DNA of 64,000 bases from Piscinibacter sp. (GCA_016706565.1 JADJJI010000013.1:1-64000); one strand, 5' to 3'. Positions 41,674-53,008 are shown, counted from the first letter of the stretch. A program made the numbers and translations. The notes: generated by a model from the sequence alone, not told the origin.

Positions 41674-44216
41674 GGGACGGCGGTGGAGTGGGTGGTCGCG
41701 GCCTTGGCCGTCGGTTCAGCTTCGCTGCGCGAGATATCGACCGGCAGCGTGAACGAGAAACGGCAGCCCACGACGGTCTCGCCATTGTAGAGGTTCTGCG
41801 CCTTGATCCGGCCGCGGTGGCTCTCGATGATCGAGCGGCACAGCGACAGGCCGATGCCCAGGCCGTCGGTCTTGGTCGAGAAGAATGCCTCGTACATGCG
41901 GGCGATCACCTCTTCCTTGAGGCCGGGGCCCATGTCGGTCACCGTGAACTCGATCACACCCCCTTCTTCGGGGGTGTGCCGCGGCACCACGCGCAGTTCG
42001 ATGTTGCGCCGCTTGGGCGGCAGCTGCGCGTTGTCGATCGCCTCGGCGGCGTTCTTCACCAGGTTGAGCACGACCTGCTCGATCAGGATCGGGTCGACCA
42101 TCAGCATCGGCAGCCGCTGCGCGACGTAGGTGGTGATCGCCACGTTGCGCCGGCGCAGCTCGATGCCGGCGAGGTCGATCGCGTCCTCGACGATGGCCTT
42201 GGCCTGCGCCGGCTGGCGCTGCGGCTCGCTGCGTTTCACGAAGGCGCGGATGCGGTGGATGATCTGCCCGGCGCGCTGCGCCTGGCGCGCGGTCTTCTCC
42301 AGCGCTGCGATCAGGTCGTCCTTCGAGATGGCCTCGTTGCGCACCCGCGTGACCATGCCGTTGCAGTAGTTGGTGATGGCCGTCAGCGGCTGGTTCAGCT
42401 CGTGCGCCACCGACGAGGCCATCTCGCCCATCGTCACCAGCCGGCTCGTCACCTGGGCTTTCTCGGCCTGGTGGGCGGCCAGGTTCTCGGCATTGCGGCG
42501 CGCCGTGATGTCGGTGGCGATGAGCATCTGCGCCAGGCGCCCGTCGGTCCATTGCAGGTAGCGCGTGCGCACGTCGAACCACTTGCGCAGCGGCTCGATG
42601 AGCACCTCGCGCGAATCGGAGCCTGCTTCGGTGAGCTCGGTGGTGGGCAGGCCGCCGAGCGACTCGATGGTGTCGCCGAATTCGCTGTTCGCGAAGGGCG
42701 AGGGCTCGCCACCGGCCAGCAGCGCATGGCCGCGCGCGTCGGCGCCGAACCACAGCCGGTAGGAGCGATTGGCGAACAGCAGCTCCGACTGCTGCACCGA
42801 CAGCACCGACACCGCCGCGTCCAGCCCTTCGAGCACGGTGGTGAAGCGCTCGTGCGAGGCGGAGAGCTGGTCGCGGATGCGCTTGGCCTCGGTGATGTTG
42901 GTCATCGAGGTCATCCAGCCGGTCTGCTGGCCCTTCGGGTCGATCAGCGGCGAGACGTACATGCGCGAGTCGAACACCGAGCCCTCCTTGCGCATCACCT
43001 TCACCTCGATGCCGCCGGCCGGGCTGCGGCCCTGAAGCTCCTGCTGCAGCAGGCGGTTGTTCTCCTCGAAACGATCCGGCGGCCAGTACGGGAAGGGTGG
43101 CCGGCGACCGATCAGCTCCGACTCGAGGAAGCCGGTCATCGCGCAGAACGCCGGGTTCACGTACGTGATGCGGCCTTCCATGTCCATGGCCCGCATGCCG
43201 GTGAGCATGGAGTTCTCCATCGCGCGCCGGAAGTTCGTCTCCGACACCAGCGCGCTTTGCATCTGCACGCGCCGGCGCATGTGGCGCCAGGTGCCCAGCA
43301 GCATCCACACCGTCAGTACCGACAGCGCGGCGACCATCCAGAACAGCGTGTTGCCGATCAGGCCGATCGAGGTGCGGTAGCCCTGGCCGCGCAGGAACAG
43401 GCCGTTGCCGGCCGGCGCAACCGGCACGTCGTGGACGATCTGCGCGCGCCGCGAGGCGACGCCGGGCATGGCGCTGACGGTGCTGGCCAGGGCGCGGTCG
43501 TTGGCGTCGAGCAGCGCGATGGCGTGGCGGTTGGACACCTCCGCCGGCACGAAGTAGCGCACCAGGCTCTCGACCGAGTACTCGGCCACCAGCGAGCCGG
43601 CGAAGGCGGCGCGGTCGATCAGCGGCACGTGGATCTGGAAGACCGCATTGCCGTTGCGGTCGCTGAACGGCCGCGAGTACACCGGCTGGCGCAGTTCGCG
43701 CGCGGCGTCGAAGGCGCTCTCGGGCTCGGCGGGGCGCTGCGTGCCGGCGGGTTCGACAAGCGCTCCGGTCTCGGCCTGGAAGGTGGTCGCCGAATAGCTC
43801 GCACGCCGCGCCCGGTTGGCGCCGATCCACACCAGGCTGGTGATCTCCGGCCGTTCGCGGGTGAACGAGGCGGCCTGGCCGAGGAACTCCTCCTGGTCGA
43901 TCGTGCGGGTGCCGATCTCGCGCGCGATGCGCACGAGCTGCTCCTGGTTCTCGATCAGGCGCAGGCGGATCTGCTGTTGGGCGATCTCGGTGTCGCGCTT
44001 CACCGAAGCCTGCTCACGCTCCAGTTCCTCATTGCGCAGGTACCAGAAGGCCGTGATGATCGCCGCGAGGAAGAGCAGCACCGACACCAGCGGGCCCAGC
44101 GTGGCGTAGCGGTCCTGGCGGGCCGGCGACTGGCGGCGCCACCAGCGCCCGAACAAGCGCTGCGGCCAGCCTTTCGCGGTTTTCGCGGGGGCCGCGACGT
44201 CGTGGACGGGTTGCAT
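41670..44216 (-). CDS. Sensor histidine kinase with periplasmic sensor and two PAS domains
   Basis: This 848-residue kinase has a membrane segment at about 41-60 ([18 protein letters not shown]) and a periplasmic domain of about 240 residues (to about 300). A second membrane segment ([18 protein letters not shown]) comes next, then two PAS domains starting at [14 protein letters not shown] and [14 protein letters not shown]. The HisKA domain has the phospho-His in [14 protein letters not shown]. The ATPase domain has N box ([10 protein letters not shown]), G1 (DMGPGLKEE) and G2 ([11 protein letters not shown]). The organisation resembles FixL/DctB-like kinases. The ATG at 44216 is preferred to a TTG at 44288, which adds a Pro/Gly-rich stretch with no ribosome site. 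It is divergent from aceE. Confidence 0.9.
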   Translation of the reverse strand: MQPVHDVAAPAKTAKGWPQRLFGRWWRRQSPARQDRYATLGPLVSVLLFLAAIITAFWYLRNEELEREQASVKRDTEIAQQQIRLRLIENQEQLVRIAREIGTRTIDQEEFLGQAASFTRERPEITSLVWIGANRARRASYSATTFQAETGALVEPAGTQRPAEPESAFDAARELRQPVYSRPFSDRNGNAVFQIHVPLIDRAAFAGSLVAEYSVESLVRYFVPAEVSNRHAIALLDANDRALASTVSAMPGVASRRAQIVHDVPVAPAGNGLFLRGQGYRTSIGLIGNTLFWMVAALSVLTVWMLLGTWRHMRRRVQMQSALVSETNFRRAMENSMLTGMRAMDMEGRITYVNPAFCAMTGFLESELIGRRPPFPYWPPDRFEENNRLLQQELQGRSPAGGIEVKVMRKEGSVFDSRMYVSPLIDPKGQQTGWMTSMTNITEAKRIRDQLSASHERFTTVLEGLDAAVSVLSVQQSELLFANRSYRLWFGADARGHALLAGGEPSPFANSEFGDTIESLGGLPTTELTEAGSDSREVLIEPLRKWFDVRTRYLQWTDGRLAQMLIATDITARRNAENLAAHQAEKAQVTSRLVTMGEMASSVAHELNQPLTAITNYCNGMVTRVRNEAISKDDLIAALEKTARQAQRAGQIIHRIRAFVKRSEPQRQPAQAKAIVEDAIDLAGIELRRRNVAITTYVAQRLPMLMVDPILIEQVVLNLVKNAAEAIDNAQLPPKRRNIELRVVPRHTPEEGGVIEFTVTDMGPGLKEEVIARMYEAFFSTKTDGLGIGLSLCRSIIESHRGRIKAQNLYNGETVVGCRFSFTLPVDISRSEAEPTAKAATTHSTAVP

Positions 44217-44394
44217 CTGCGCATTATCGGCGGGCGGGCCTTTCGGGCCGGTCACCGGCCCCTGCGGCCCCTGTGCTGAGGGCCTCAAGAAGCTTGACTA
44301 TTCCATATTACGAAACTCAGTCGCACTATTTGAAAAAGGATTTGTGTTGTGCGACACTCGCGGCCATCCGAAAAACCACCCCCTGGAGACAAGC
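44217..44394. promoter_or_regulatory. Divergent promoter region between sensor kinase and aceE
   Basis: The region turns AT-rich at 44295-44345 (CCATATTACGAAACTCAG and TATTTGAAAAAGGATTTG), in contrast to its surroundings. A TTGACT that could be a -35 box lies near 44294. Such an island ahead of aceE is the likely site of promoter and regulator binding, but no known operator is recognised with confidence. Confidence 0.35.
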
Positions 44395-47100
44395 ATGTCA
44401 GCAGTGCCTGATTCGTTCCTCGGTGCGGCCGCCAACGATGCGGACGCGCAGGAAACCCGCGAGTGGCTCGACGCCCTGTCGGCCGTCATCGGCACGGAAG
44501 GCGGCGATCGCGCCCACTTCCTGCTCGAGCAACTGATCGACCACGCGCGCCAGGCCGGCATCGATGTGCCGTTCTCGGCCAACACCGCATACGTCAACAC
44601 CATTCCTGCCGACCAGGAAGAGCGCTCGCCCGGCAACATCGAGATCGAGGAGCGCCTGCGCACCTACATGCGCTGGAATGCGATGGCGATGGTCGTGAAG
44701 GCCAATCGCCTGCACCCCGCCGATGGCGGCGACCTCGGTGGCCACATCTCCAGCTTCGCGTCGCTGGCGACGATGTTCGGCACCGGTTTCAACCACTTCT
44801 GGCATGCCGAGAGCGAAGGCCACGGCGGCGATCTGCTCTACATCCAGGGCCACAGCGCGCCCGGCGTTTACGCCCGCGCCTACATGGAAGGCCGCATCAG
44901 CGAGGAGCAATTGCTGAACTTCCGCCAGGAAGTCGACGGCAAGGGCATCTCCAGCTACCCGCACCCGAAGCTGATGCCCGAGTTCTGGCAGTTCCCGACC
45001 GTCTCGATGGGCCTGGGCCCGCTGATGGCGATCTACCAGGCGCGCTTCCTGAAGTACCTGCACGCGCGCGGCATCGCCGACACCGCCAAGCGCAAGGTCT
45101 GGGTGTTCTGCGGCGACGGCGAGATGGACGAGCCCGAATCGCTGGGCGCCATCGGCCTGGCGGCGCGCGAGAAGCTCGACAACCTGGTCTTCGTCATCAA
45201 CTGCAACCTGCAGCGCCTGGACGGCCCGGTGCGCGGCAACGGCAAGATCATCCAGGAACTCGAAGGCGAATTCCGCGGCTCCGGCTGGAACGTCATCAAG
45301 CTGCTGTGGGGCAGCTACTGGGATCCGCTGCTCGCCCGCGACAAGGACGGCATCCTGCGCAAGGTGATGATGGACGTGGTCGACGGCGACTACCAGGCGA
45401 TGAAGGCCAACGACGGCGCCTTCGTGCGCAAGAACTTCTTCGGCCGCCACCCGAAGCTGCTGGAGATGGTTGCCAAGATGAGCGACGAAGACATCTGGCG
45501 CCTGCAGCGCGGCGGCCACGATCCGCAGAAGGTCTACGCCGCGTTCCACCGCGCCAACAGCCACCAGGGCCAGCCGACCGTCATGCTGATCAAGACGGTC
45601 AAGGGCTTCGGCATGGGCAAGAGCGGCGAGGGCAAGAACACCGCGCACCAGACCAAGAAGCTGATCGACGAGGACGTGCGCGCCTTCCGCGACCGCTTCA
45701 ACATGCCGATCCCGGACGATCAGCTGGCGGACATCCCGTTCTACAAGCCGGCCGACGACACGCCGGAGATGCGCTACCTGCACGAGCGCCGCAAGGCGCT
45801 GGGCGGCTACCTGCCGCACCGCCGCACCAAGGCCGACGAGCAGTTCACCGTACCGGCGCTCGACACCTTCAAGGCCGTGCTCGAGCCCACCGCCGAGGGC
45901 CGCGAGATCAGCACCACGCAGGCCTACGTGCGCTTCCTGACGCAGCTGCTGCGCGACCAGGCGCTGGGCCCGCGCGTCGTGCCCATCCTGGTCGACGAGG
46001 CACGCACCTTCGGCATGGAAGGCCTGTTCCGCCAGATCGGCATCTACAACCCCGCGGGGCAGCAGTACACGCCGGTCGACAAGGACCAGGTCATGTACTA
46101 CCGCGAAGACAAGGCCGGCCAGATCCTGCAGGAAGGCATCAACGAGGCCGGCGGCATGGGCTCGTGGATCGCCGCGGCGACGTCGTACTCGACGAACAAC
46201 CGCATCATGGTGCCGTTCTACGTCTACTACTCGATGTTCGGCTTCCAGCGCATCGGCGACCTGGCCTGGGCGGCGGGCGACATGCAGGCGCGCGGCTTCC
46301 TGCTCGGCGGCACCTCGGGCCGCACGACGCTGAACGGCGAAGGCCTGCAGCACGAAGACGGCCACAGCCACATCCTGGCCGGCACGATCCCTAACTGCAT
46401 CAGCTACGACCCGACCTTCGCGCACGAAGTCGGCGTGATCCTGCACCACGGCCTCAAGCGCATGGTGGAGAAGCAGGACAACGTCTACTACTACCTCACG
46501 CTGCTCAACGAGAACTACCCGATGCCGGGCCTGAAGGCGGGCACCGAGGAGCAGATCATCAAGGGCATGTACCTGCTCGAAGAAGGCAAGAAGAAGACGC
46601 CGCGCGTCAACCTGCTGGGCAGCGGCACCATCCTGCGCGAGTCGCAGGCCGCCAAGGAGCTGCTCGAGAAGGACTGGGGCGTGGCCGCCAACGTGTGGAG
46701 CTGCCCGAGCTTCAACGAGCTGGCGCGCGACGGCCAGGACGCCGAACGCTGGAACCTGCTGCACCCGACGGACAAGCCGCGCGTTCCCTTCGTCACGCAG
46801 CAGCTCGAGCCGCACGCCGGCCCGGTGGTGGCATCGACCGACTACATGAAGAACTTCGCCGAGCAGATCCGCGCCTTCATCCCCAAGGGCCGCGCCTACA
46901 AGGTGCTGGGCACCGACGGCTTCGGCCGCAGCGACTTCCGCAGCAAGCTGCGCGAGCACTTCGAGATCAACCGCCACTACATCGTCGTGGCCGCGCTCAA
47001 GGCGCTGGCCGACGAGGGCAGCGTGCCGGCGGCCAAGGTGGCCGAGGCGATCAAGAAGTACGGCATCAAGGCCGACAAGATCAACCCGCTGTACGCATAA
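44395..47100 (+). CDS. aceE: Pyruvate dehydrogenase E1 component, homodimeric
   Basis: AceE decarboxylates pyruvate with thiamine diphosphate and acetylates the lipoyl groups of AceF. The 901-residue product matches the homodimeric gammaproteobacterial-type E1. The thiamine diphosphate motif is VFCGDGEMDEPESLGAIGLA with NCNLQRLDGPV (about 238-270). GHISSFASLATMFGTGFNHF and HFWHAESEGHGGDLLYIQGH are in the N-terminal third, and LLGGTSGRTTLNGEGLQHEDG (about 640) in the second domain. The ATG at 44395 follows CTGGAG. The E2 and E3 genes follow, making a complete pdh operon. Confidence 0.98.
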   Translation: MSAVPDSFLGAAANDADAQETREWLDALSAVIGTEGGDRAHFLLEQLIDHARQAGIDVPFSANTAYVNTIPADQEERSPGNIEIEERLRTYMRWNAMAMVVKANRLHPADGGDLGGHISSFASLATMFGTGFNHFWHAESEGHGGDLLYIQGHSAPGVYARAYMEGRISEEQLLNFRQEVDGKGISSYPHPKLMPEFWQFPTVSMGLGPLMAIYQARFLKYLHARGIADTAKRKVWVFCGDGEMDEPESLGAIGLAAREKLDNLVFVINCNLQRLDGPVRGNGKIIQELEGEFRGSGWNVIKLLWGSYWDPLLARDKDGILRKVMMDVVDGDYQAMKANDGAFVRKNFFGRHPKLLEMVAKMSDEDIWRLQRGGHDPQKVYAAFHRANSHQGQPTVMLIKTVKGFGMGKSGEGKNTAHQTKKLIDEDVRAFRDRFNMPIPDDQLADIPFYKPADDTPEMRYLHERRKALGGYLPHRRTKADEQFTVPALDTFKAVLEPTAEGREISTTQAYVRFLTQLLRDQALGPRVVPILVDEARTFGMEGLFRQIGIYNPAGQQYTPVDKDQVMYYREDKAGQILQEGINEAGGMGSWIAAATSYSTNNRIMVPFYVYYSMFGFQRIGDLAWAAGDMQARGFLLGGTSGRTTLNGEGLQHEDGHSHILAGTIPNCISYDPTFAHEVGVILHHGLKRMVEKQDNVYYYLTLLNENYPMPGLKAGTEEQIIKGMYLLEEGKKKTPRVNLLGSGTILRESQAAKELLEKDWGVAANVWSCPSFNELARDGQDAERWNLLHPTDKPRVPFVTQQLEPHAGPVVASTDYMKNFAEQIRAFIPKGRAYKVLGTDGFGRSDFRSKLREHFEINRHYIVVAALKALADEGSVPAAKVAEAIKKYGIKADKINPLYA

Positions 47101-47121
47101 GAACGAATACGGAGACACGCC

Positions 47122-48780
47122 ATGGCATTGGTGGAAGTAAAGGTCCCGGACATCGGTGACTTCAAGGACGTCGAGATCATCGAACTGCTGGTCAAGCCCG
47201 GCGACACGGTGAAGGCGGAACAGAGCCTGCTGACGGTCGAGTCGGACAAGGCGTCGATGGAAATCCCGTCGTCGCACGCCGGGGTCGTCAAGGAGATGAA
47301 GGTCAAGCTCGGCGACAAGGTCAGCGAGGGCACGCTGGTGCTGGTGATCGAGGCCGAAGGCGCTGCGGCGCCCGCGGCTGCGGCAGCCGCTCCTGCTGCG
47401 GCTCCTGCTGCCGCACCGGCTGCACCGTCTGCAGCAGCGCCCGCCGCGGCCGCGCCGGCAGCCAGCAGCGGCCCGGTCGAGGTGCTCGTGCCCGACATCG
47501 GCGACTTCGACGAGGTCGCGGTGATCGAGGTGTTCGTCAAGCCCGGCGACACCATCAAGGTCGAGCAGAGCCTGATCACCGTCGAGAGCGACAAGGCCTC
47601 GATGGAGATCCCGTCGTCGCACGCCGGCGTGGTCAAGGAAGTGCGCGTCAAGCTCGGCGACAAGGTGGCCAAGGGCAGCGTGGTGGCGATCGTCGAGGTC
47701 AGCGGTGGCGCGGCTGCGCCGGCCGCGGCACCGGCCACTGCAGCAGCGGCTGCGCCTGCGGCGGCGACGGCCACCGTGCCGGCCGCCGGTCGCGGCTCGC
47801 CCACCGCGGCCTTGCCGATGCACGAACCTACCGCGGCCAAGGGCACGCTGCCGCACGCTTCGCCGACGATCCGCCGCCTGGCGCGCGAACTCGGCGTGCC
47901 GCTGGACGAGGTCAAGGGCAGCGGCCCGAAAGGCCGCATCACGCAGGAGGACGTGCAGGGCTTCGTCAAGGGCGTGATGGCCGGTGCCGTGCAGACGCAG
48001 GCGCAGAAGGCCAAGGCCCCGGCTGCAGCGGCCGCCGGCGGTGCCTTCCCCGGCCTGCTGCCCTGGCCGCAGGTCGACTTCGCCAAGTTCGGCCCGGTCG
48101 AGCGCAAGGATCTCTCGCGCATCAAGAAGATCAGCGGCGCCAACCTGCACCGCAACTGGGTGGTGATCCCGCACGTCACCAACCACGACGATGCCGACAT
48201 CACCGAGCTGGAAGCCTTCCGCGTTCAACTGAACAAGGAGAACGAGAAGAGCGGCATCAAGGTCACCATGCTCGCCTTCCTGATCAAGGCTTCGGTGGCC
48301 GCGCTGAAGAAGTTCCCCGAGTTCAACGCCTCGCTGGACGGCGAGCAGCTCGTGCTCAAGCAGTACTTCCACATCGGCTTCGCGGCCGATACGCCCAACG
48401 GCCTGATGGTCCCGGTGATCAAGGACGCCGACAAGAAGGGCATCTTCCAGATCAGCCAGGAGATGGGCGAACTCGCCAAGAAGGCGCGCGACGGCAAGCT
48501 GAGCCCGGCGGAGATGAGCGGCGGATGCTTCTCGATCTCGTCGCTGGGCGGCATCGGCGGGCGCTACTTCACGCCGATCATCAACGCGCCGGAGGTGTCC
48601 ATCCTCGGCGTGTGCAAGAGCAGCACCGAACCGCGCTGGGACGGCAAGGCCTTCGTGCCGAGGCTGATCCTGCCGCTGTCGCTGAGCTGGGACCACCGCG
48701 TCATCGACGGCGCGGCGGCGGCGCGCTTCAACGCCTACCTCGGTCAGATCCTGGCGGACTTCCGCCGGGTGCTGCTGTAA
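47122..48780 (+). CDS. aceF: Pyruvate dehydrogenase E2, dihydrolipoamide acetyltransferase
   Basis: AceF forms the core of the complex and passes acetyl groups to CoA. The 552-residue protein has two lipoyl domains (about 1-78 and 117-192), each with lipoylation Lys in [15 protein letters not shown], separated by Ala/Pro-rich swinging arms. A peripheral-subunit-binding domain follows at about 245-282 ([20 protein letters not shown]). The catalytic domain runs from about 310, with the active-site His in [15 protein letters not shown] near the end. The E. coli protein has three lipoyl domains; here there are two, as in other betaproteobacteria, with another on E3. Confidence 0.97.
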   Translation: MALVEVKVPDIGDFKDVEIIELLVKPGDTVKAEQSLLTVESDKASMEIPSSHAGVVKEMKVKLGDKVSEGTLVLVIEAEGAAAPAAAAAAPAAAPAAAPAAPSAAAPAAAAPAASSGPVEVLVPDIGDFDEVAVIEVFVKPGDTIKVEQSLITVESDKASMEIPSSHAGVVKEVRVKLGDKVAKGSVVAIVEVSGGAAAPAAAPATAAAAAPAAATATVPAAGRGSPTAALPMHEPTAAKGTLPHASPTIRRLARELGVPLDEVKGSGPKGRITQEDVQGFVKGVMAGAVQTQAQKAKAPAAAAAGGAFPGLLPWPQVDFAKFGPVERKDLSRIKKISGANLHRNWVVIPHVTNHDDADITELEAFRVQLNKENEKSGIKVTMLAFLIKASVAALKKFPEFNASLDGEQLVLKQYFHIGFAADTPNGLMVPVIKDADKKGIFQISQEMGELAKKARDGKLSPAEMSGGCFSISSLGGIGGRYFTPIINAPEVSILGVCKSSTEPRWDGKAFVPRLILPLSLSWDHRVIDGAAAARFNAYLGQILADFRRVLL

Positions 48781-48790
48781 GGAGCCGACG

Positions 48791-50555
48791 ATGCCTCTCA
48801 TCGACATCAAGGTTCCGGACATCGGCGACTTCAAGGACGTTGCCATCATCGAACTGCTCGTCAAGCCGGGCGACACCGTCAAGGCCGAGCAGTCGCTCAT
48901 CACTGTCGAGAGCGACAAGGCTTCGATGGAGATACCGTCATCGCACGCCGGCGTGGTCAAGGAGCTGAAGGTCAAGCTCGGCGACAGCGTCAACGAAGGC
49001 ACGGTGATCCTCACGCTGGACGCGGCCGGCGCCTCGGCACCGGTGGCGGCGCCCGCTTCCGCGCCTGCCGCAGCCGCGCCGGCCCCGGCCGCCGCAGCGG
49101 CGCCCGCGCCCGTCGCAGCGTCCTACGACGGCGGCGCCGACCTCGAGTGCGACATGCTCGTGCTCGGTGCCGGCCCCGGGGGTTATTCGGCCGCATTCCG
49201 CGCCGCCGACCTGGGCCTGAAGACCGTGCTGGTCGAGCGTTTCCCGACGCTCGGCGGCGTGTGCCTGAACGTCGGCTGCATCCCGTCCAAGGCGCTGCTG
49301 CACGTGGCCGCGGTGATGGACGAGGTCAAGCACTTCGAGGCGCTCGGCGTGAGCTTCGCCGAGCCCGTCGTCGACCTGGGCAAGCTGAAGACGCACAAGG
49401 AAAAGGTCATCTCCAAGCTGACCGGCGGCCTGGCCGCGATGGCCAAGATGCGCAAGGTCACGGTGGTGCAGGGCACGGGCGAGTTCGCCGATCCGTATCA
49501 CCTGAAGGTCGTGCTGGCCAAGGACGGCAGCGCGCAGACCATCAAGTTCAAGCAGGCCATCATCGCCGCCGGCTCCGAGGCGGTGAAGCTGCCTTTCCTT
49601 CCGAAGGACGACCCGCGCATCGTCACCAGCACCGGCGCGCTCGAACTGCGCCAGCGGCCGAAGAAGATGCTCGTCATCGGCGGCGGCATCATCGGCCTGG
49701 AGATGGGCACGGTCTACTCGACGCTGGGCGCGAAGCTCGACGTCGTCGAGATGCTCGACGGCCTGATGCAGGGCGCCGACCGCGACCTCGTCAAGGTCTG
49801 GCAGAAGCTCAATGCGCCGCGCTTCGACAAGCTGATGCTGAAGACCAAGACGGTCGGCGCCGAAGCCACGAAGGACGGCATCCGCGTGATGTTCGAAGGC
49901 CTGGACGGCGCCAAGAGCGAAGGCGTCTACGACCTCGTGCTGCAGGCCGTGGGCCGCACGCCCAACGGCAAGAAGATCGGTGCCGAGAAGGCCGGCGTCA
50001 TCGTCGGCGAGCGCGGCTTCATCCCGGTGGACGTGCAGATGCGCACCAACGTGCCGCACATCTTCGCCATCGGCGACATCGTCGGCCAGCCGATGCTGGC
50101 GCACAAGGCGGTGCACGAGGCGCACGTGGCCGCCGAAGTGGCGGCCGGGCCACAAGGCGGAGTTCGACGCCCGCGTGATCCCCAGCGTGGCCTACACCGA
50201 CCCGGAGGTCGCCTGGGTCGGCGTCACCGAAGACGAGGCCAAGGCCAAGGGCATGAAGGTCAAGAAGGGCCTGTTCCCCTGGACGGCCTCGGGCCGCGCT
50301 ATCGCCAACGGCCGCGACGAGGGTTTCACCAAGCTGCTGTTCGACGAAGAGACGCACCGCATCGTCGGCGGCGGCATCGTCGGCACGCATGCGGGCGACA
50401 TGATCGGCGAGGTGGCGCTGGCCATCGAGATGGGCGCGGACGCGGTGGACATCGGCAAGACCATCCATCCGCACCCGACGCTGGGCGAGAGCATCGGCCT
50501 GGCGGCCGAGGCCTTCGAGGGCGCCTGTACCGACCTGCCGCCGGTGAAACGCTAG
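48791..50555 (+). CDS. lpdA: Dihydrolipoyl dehydrogenase with N-terminal lipoyl domain; frame broken by a one-base insertion
   Basis: E3 reoxidises the lipoyl groups. The N-terminus is a lipoyl domain ([16 protein letters not shown]) plus an Ala/Pro linker. The FAD motif [20 protein letters not shown] lies at about 120, the redox disulfide in [15 protein letters not shown], and an NAD motif at about 295 ([14 protein letters not shown]). The dimerisation domain follows. After residue 452 the frame is lost: GCCGGGCCACAAG carries one G more than expected for AAGHKAEF (G run 50147-50149). The correct sequence resumes one frame over ([15 protein letters not shown]) to the stop at 50553-50555, with the catalytic HPHPT intact. 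A sequencing error is likely because E3 is usually essential. Without correction, reading runs to 50773. Confidence 0.9.
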
Positions 50556-50568
50556 CCGAGGGATCGGC

Positions 50569-52038
50569 TCAGCGCTTCGGCGCCGAGCCGGCCGGTGCGG
50601 GCGCGTTGGCCTTCATGCCCTCGGCGCGCGCGTCGAGCGCGGCGCGGTCGCTGGAACTGAGCTCGCCCACCACCACCGGGCAGCGCGCCGGCGCATCGCC
50701 ATCGGCGGCCCAGCCGACGGCTTCGTCGGCGAGCTTGTCGGTGCGGGCGATGCCCAGCTGCGTGCCGAGCTGATTCATCGCGGCGTGCGTGCGGGCATAG
50801 GCCAGCGCGAGGTCGTGCTCGGCATTGGCGTAGGCACGGCGCGCGGTGTAGACCTCGTTCTCGGCATTGAGCAGGTCCAGCAGGCTGCGCTGGCCGATGT
50901 CGAACTGCTGACGGTAGGCGTCGCGCGCCTTCTCGATGGCCAGTGTGTTGCGCTCGAGGTAGACGAGCTGCTCGGTGAGCTTGCGCGTGTCGTTGTAGGC
51001 GATCGCGGCCACCTGGCGAGTCTCGCGGCAGGTGCGGTCGCGCAGGTCGGCGGCCTGGTTCATCAGCCCGACCTGCTGGCGCACGCGCGCCTGATCGGAG
51101 CCGCCGTTGTAGAGGTTCCAGTTCAGCACGATCTCGGCGGCACTGTTGCGCGTCTGGTCCTGGATGCCGTCGACGTTGCGGCCGGCGCTGCTGCGCACAC
51201 GCGCCTCGACGCGCGGTTGGTAGGCCGATTCGCGGGCTTGCGCCTGCGCGCGAGCGGCGCGCAGGTTCTCGATGCTGGCGCTGATCGCCGCGCTGCCCTT
51301 CAGCGAGTTCGCCATCGCCTCGCCGGGGCTGGCCGGCACGCCCTGCTTGAGCAGGCTCAGCGCATTGAGCTGAGCTGGCGGCATTTCGCCGACGATGCGC
51401 TGGTAGCGCACCGTCACGTCATGAAGGTTGGCCTGTTCGGTGGCCAGGTTCGACTCGGCCAGCGCGACACGCGCGCCCGCCTGCTCGAGGTCGACGCCGC
51501 GGCCCACGCCGGCCTTGTAGCGCGACTGGATCTGCAGGAACGCGTAGCGGTGCTGCACGTAGTTGTCTTCGGCCAGCTGGACGAGGCGGCGGAAGCGCTG
51601 CACGTCGAAGTGCGCGCGTGCGGCCTCGAGCACGGTCTGCTCGGTGGTCTCGAGCAGCTCGAAGTAGCGCGCCAGGCGGTCGTGCGACAGGCGCGTCACC
51701 TCGCCGCGCGTGCCCAGGCCATCCCACAGCAGCTGCGTCAGGCTCAGGCCGACGGCGCTGCGCGTGAGCGACTGCGACTCGGTCGGCAGTCGGCCGTTGA
51801 TGCGGTCGTTGTCCTTGCCGACGCTGGCGTTCAGGTCCACTCGGGGCAGGAAGCCGCCGCGTGCCACGTCGACGGCGTCGGTGGCGGAGCGGAACGCGTT
51901 GAAGCGGGCCGTGACCTCGGGGTTGCCGCTGACGGCCTTCTCGGCCGCAGCGCGCAGCGTGTCGGTGGTCTGGGCAGCAGCATGGCCAGCCGCCAGCAGC
52001 GTGACGGCTGCGCAGATTGCCCTGGTCTTCAAATGCAT
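50569..52038 (-). CDS. TolC-family outer membrane protein of a type I adhesin secretion system
   Basis: The 489-residue protein has a signal peptide ([16 protein letters not shown], about 23 residues). The two-fold TolC/OEP repeat follows, with long coiled-coil helices and barrel strands ([20 protein letters not shown] near 105 and [20 protein letters not shown] near 315). The YNGG motif and the [20 protein letters not shown] segment (about 385) are typical of the LapE/AggA branch. It would form the outer membrane duct for the adhesin encoded downstream, and neighbours LapG, LapD and the RTX adhesin support this. The ATG at 52038 begins the signal peptide. The inner-membrane ABC and adaptor genes are not in the window. 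Confidence 0.9.
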   Translation of the reverse strand: MHLKTRAICAAVTLLAAGHAAAQTTDTLRAAAEKAVSGNPEVTARFNAFRSATDAVDVARGGFLPRVDLNASVGKDNDRINGRLPTESQSLTRSAVGLSLTQLLWDGLGTRGEVTRLSHDRLARYFELLETTEQTVLEAARAHFDVQRFRRLVQLAEDNYVQHRYAFLQIQSRYKAGVGRGVDLEQAGARVALAESNLATEQANLHDVTVRYQRIVGEMPPAQLNALSLLKQGVPASPGEAMANSLKGSAAISASIENLRAARAQAQARESAYQPRVEARVRSSAGRNVDGIQDQTRNSAAEIVLNWNLYNGGSDQARVRQQVGLMNQAADLRDRTCRETRQVAAIAYNDTRKLTEQLVYLERNTLAIEKARDAYRQQFDIGQRSLLDLLNAENEVYTARRAYANAEHDLALAYARTHAAMNQLGTQLGIARTDKLADEAVGWAADGDAPARCPVVVGELSSSDRAALDARAEGMKANAPAPAGSAPKR

Positions 52039-52260
52039 GTTCTTCCTGCTACGACGGAGGCACCGCAATGGCGCGGCACAAGCCCTGGCGAGTGTAGTGA
52101 GGGCTGACGCCCCACCACCCGGCAGTGATGTAATGCACGAAGTTTTTCACGGCTGAACGTCACGAGACGGCGTGTTTGCAACAGATTGCGAACGGGCGTG
52201 CTGCCCATCCCGGCCCGTCGGCCTCAAGCTGAGCGCCGATCAGACGAGAACACGTCGTCC

Positions 52261-52992
52261 ATGCGTCCATTCACGCCGCCGCCGCTGTCGGCCTCTGCCA
52301 GCCCCGCGGGCGCGCCTCGGCGTGTCCGGGCCATGGCATGGGCTCGTCCGGCGGCGGCGATCGCGGTCGTTGTTCTGGCGCTGGCCAGTTCGCTCGGCCA
52401 GGCCTGGGACCAGGACCGCATGGCGCAGGCCGCGCAACGCGTCGGTCCGCGTGCGGTGGCGTCGGTGCGTGCCCTTCAGCCCTTGCTGGCCAGTGCTGCG
52501 GCGACGGATGAGCGCACGCTGCTCGCTTCGGTCAACGACTTCTTCAATCGCCGTGTTGTTTTCACCGACGACCTCGCCGCCTGGGGCAGCGACGACTACT
52601 GGGCCAGCCCGCTGGAGACGCTCGAGCGCGGACAGGGCGACTGCGAGGACTATGCGATCGCCAAGTACTTCAGCCTGATGGCCGCCGGCGTGCCCGTGGC
52701 GAAGCTGCGGCTGGTCTATGTGCGTGCGACCATTGGTGGCCCGGGCGGGGCGGTGCAGGCGCACATGGTGCTCGCGTACTACGCGCAGCCTGGCGCCGAA
52801 CCGTTGATCCTGGACAACCTGGTCGGCGAGGTCCGTGCGGCGTCGCGACGCCCCGATCTCACGCCGGTGTTCAGCTTCAACAGCGAAGGCCTGTGGCAAG
52901 GCGCGGCGGGCGCGGCTGCGGGCGACCCGACCGTGCGCCTGTCGCGTTGGCGCGAAGTCCTTGCGAAGGCGCGCGCGGAAGGGTTCCAATGA
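52261..52992 (+). CDS. lapG: LapG-type periplasmic cysteine protease
   Basis: The 243-residue protein is a bacterial transglutaminase-like cysteine protease of the LapG group. The catalytic triad is visible: Cys in GQGDCEDYAIAKYFSLM (about 129), His in VQAHMVLAYYAQPG (about 163), Asp in LILDNLVGEV (about 181). An N-terminal hydrophobic segment (ARPAAAIAVVVLALASSLG) gives export. LapG cleaves the N-terminal retention module of the adhesin and releases it from the surface when c-di-GMP is low. The start at ATG 52261 has only a weak ribosome site; ATG 52333 is an alternative. lapD follows 16 bases later. Confidence 0.92.
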   Translation: MRPFTPPPLSASASPAGAPRRVRAMAWARPAAAIAVVVLALASSLGQAWDQDRMAQAAQRVGPRAVASVRALQPLLASAAATDERTLLASVNDFFNRRVVFTDDLAAWGSDDYWASPLETLERGQGDCEDYAIAKYFSLMAAGVPVAKLRLVYVRATIGGPGGAVQAHMVLAYYAQPGAEPLILDNLVGEVRAASRRPDLTPVFSFNSEGLWQGAAGAAAGDPTVRLSRWREVLAKARAEGFQ

Positions 52993-53008
52993 GTCTCGGG
53001 AGGAAAAC

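Noticed and set aside
41688-44279. An 863-codon plus-strand frame opposite the sensor kinase
   Set aside because: His- and Arg-rich antisense translation without domains; the kinase motifs lie on the minus strand.
44398-49014. A 1,538-codon minus-strand open frame opposite aceE and aceF
   Set aside because: High GC codon bias removes stops on the opposite strand. The protein-like evidence is entirely on the plus strand (E1, E2, E3 motifs).
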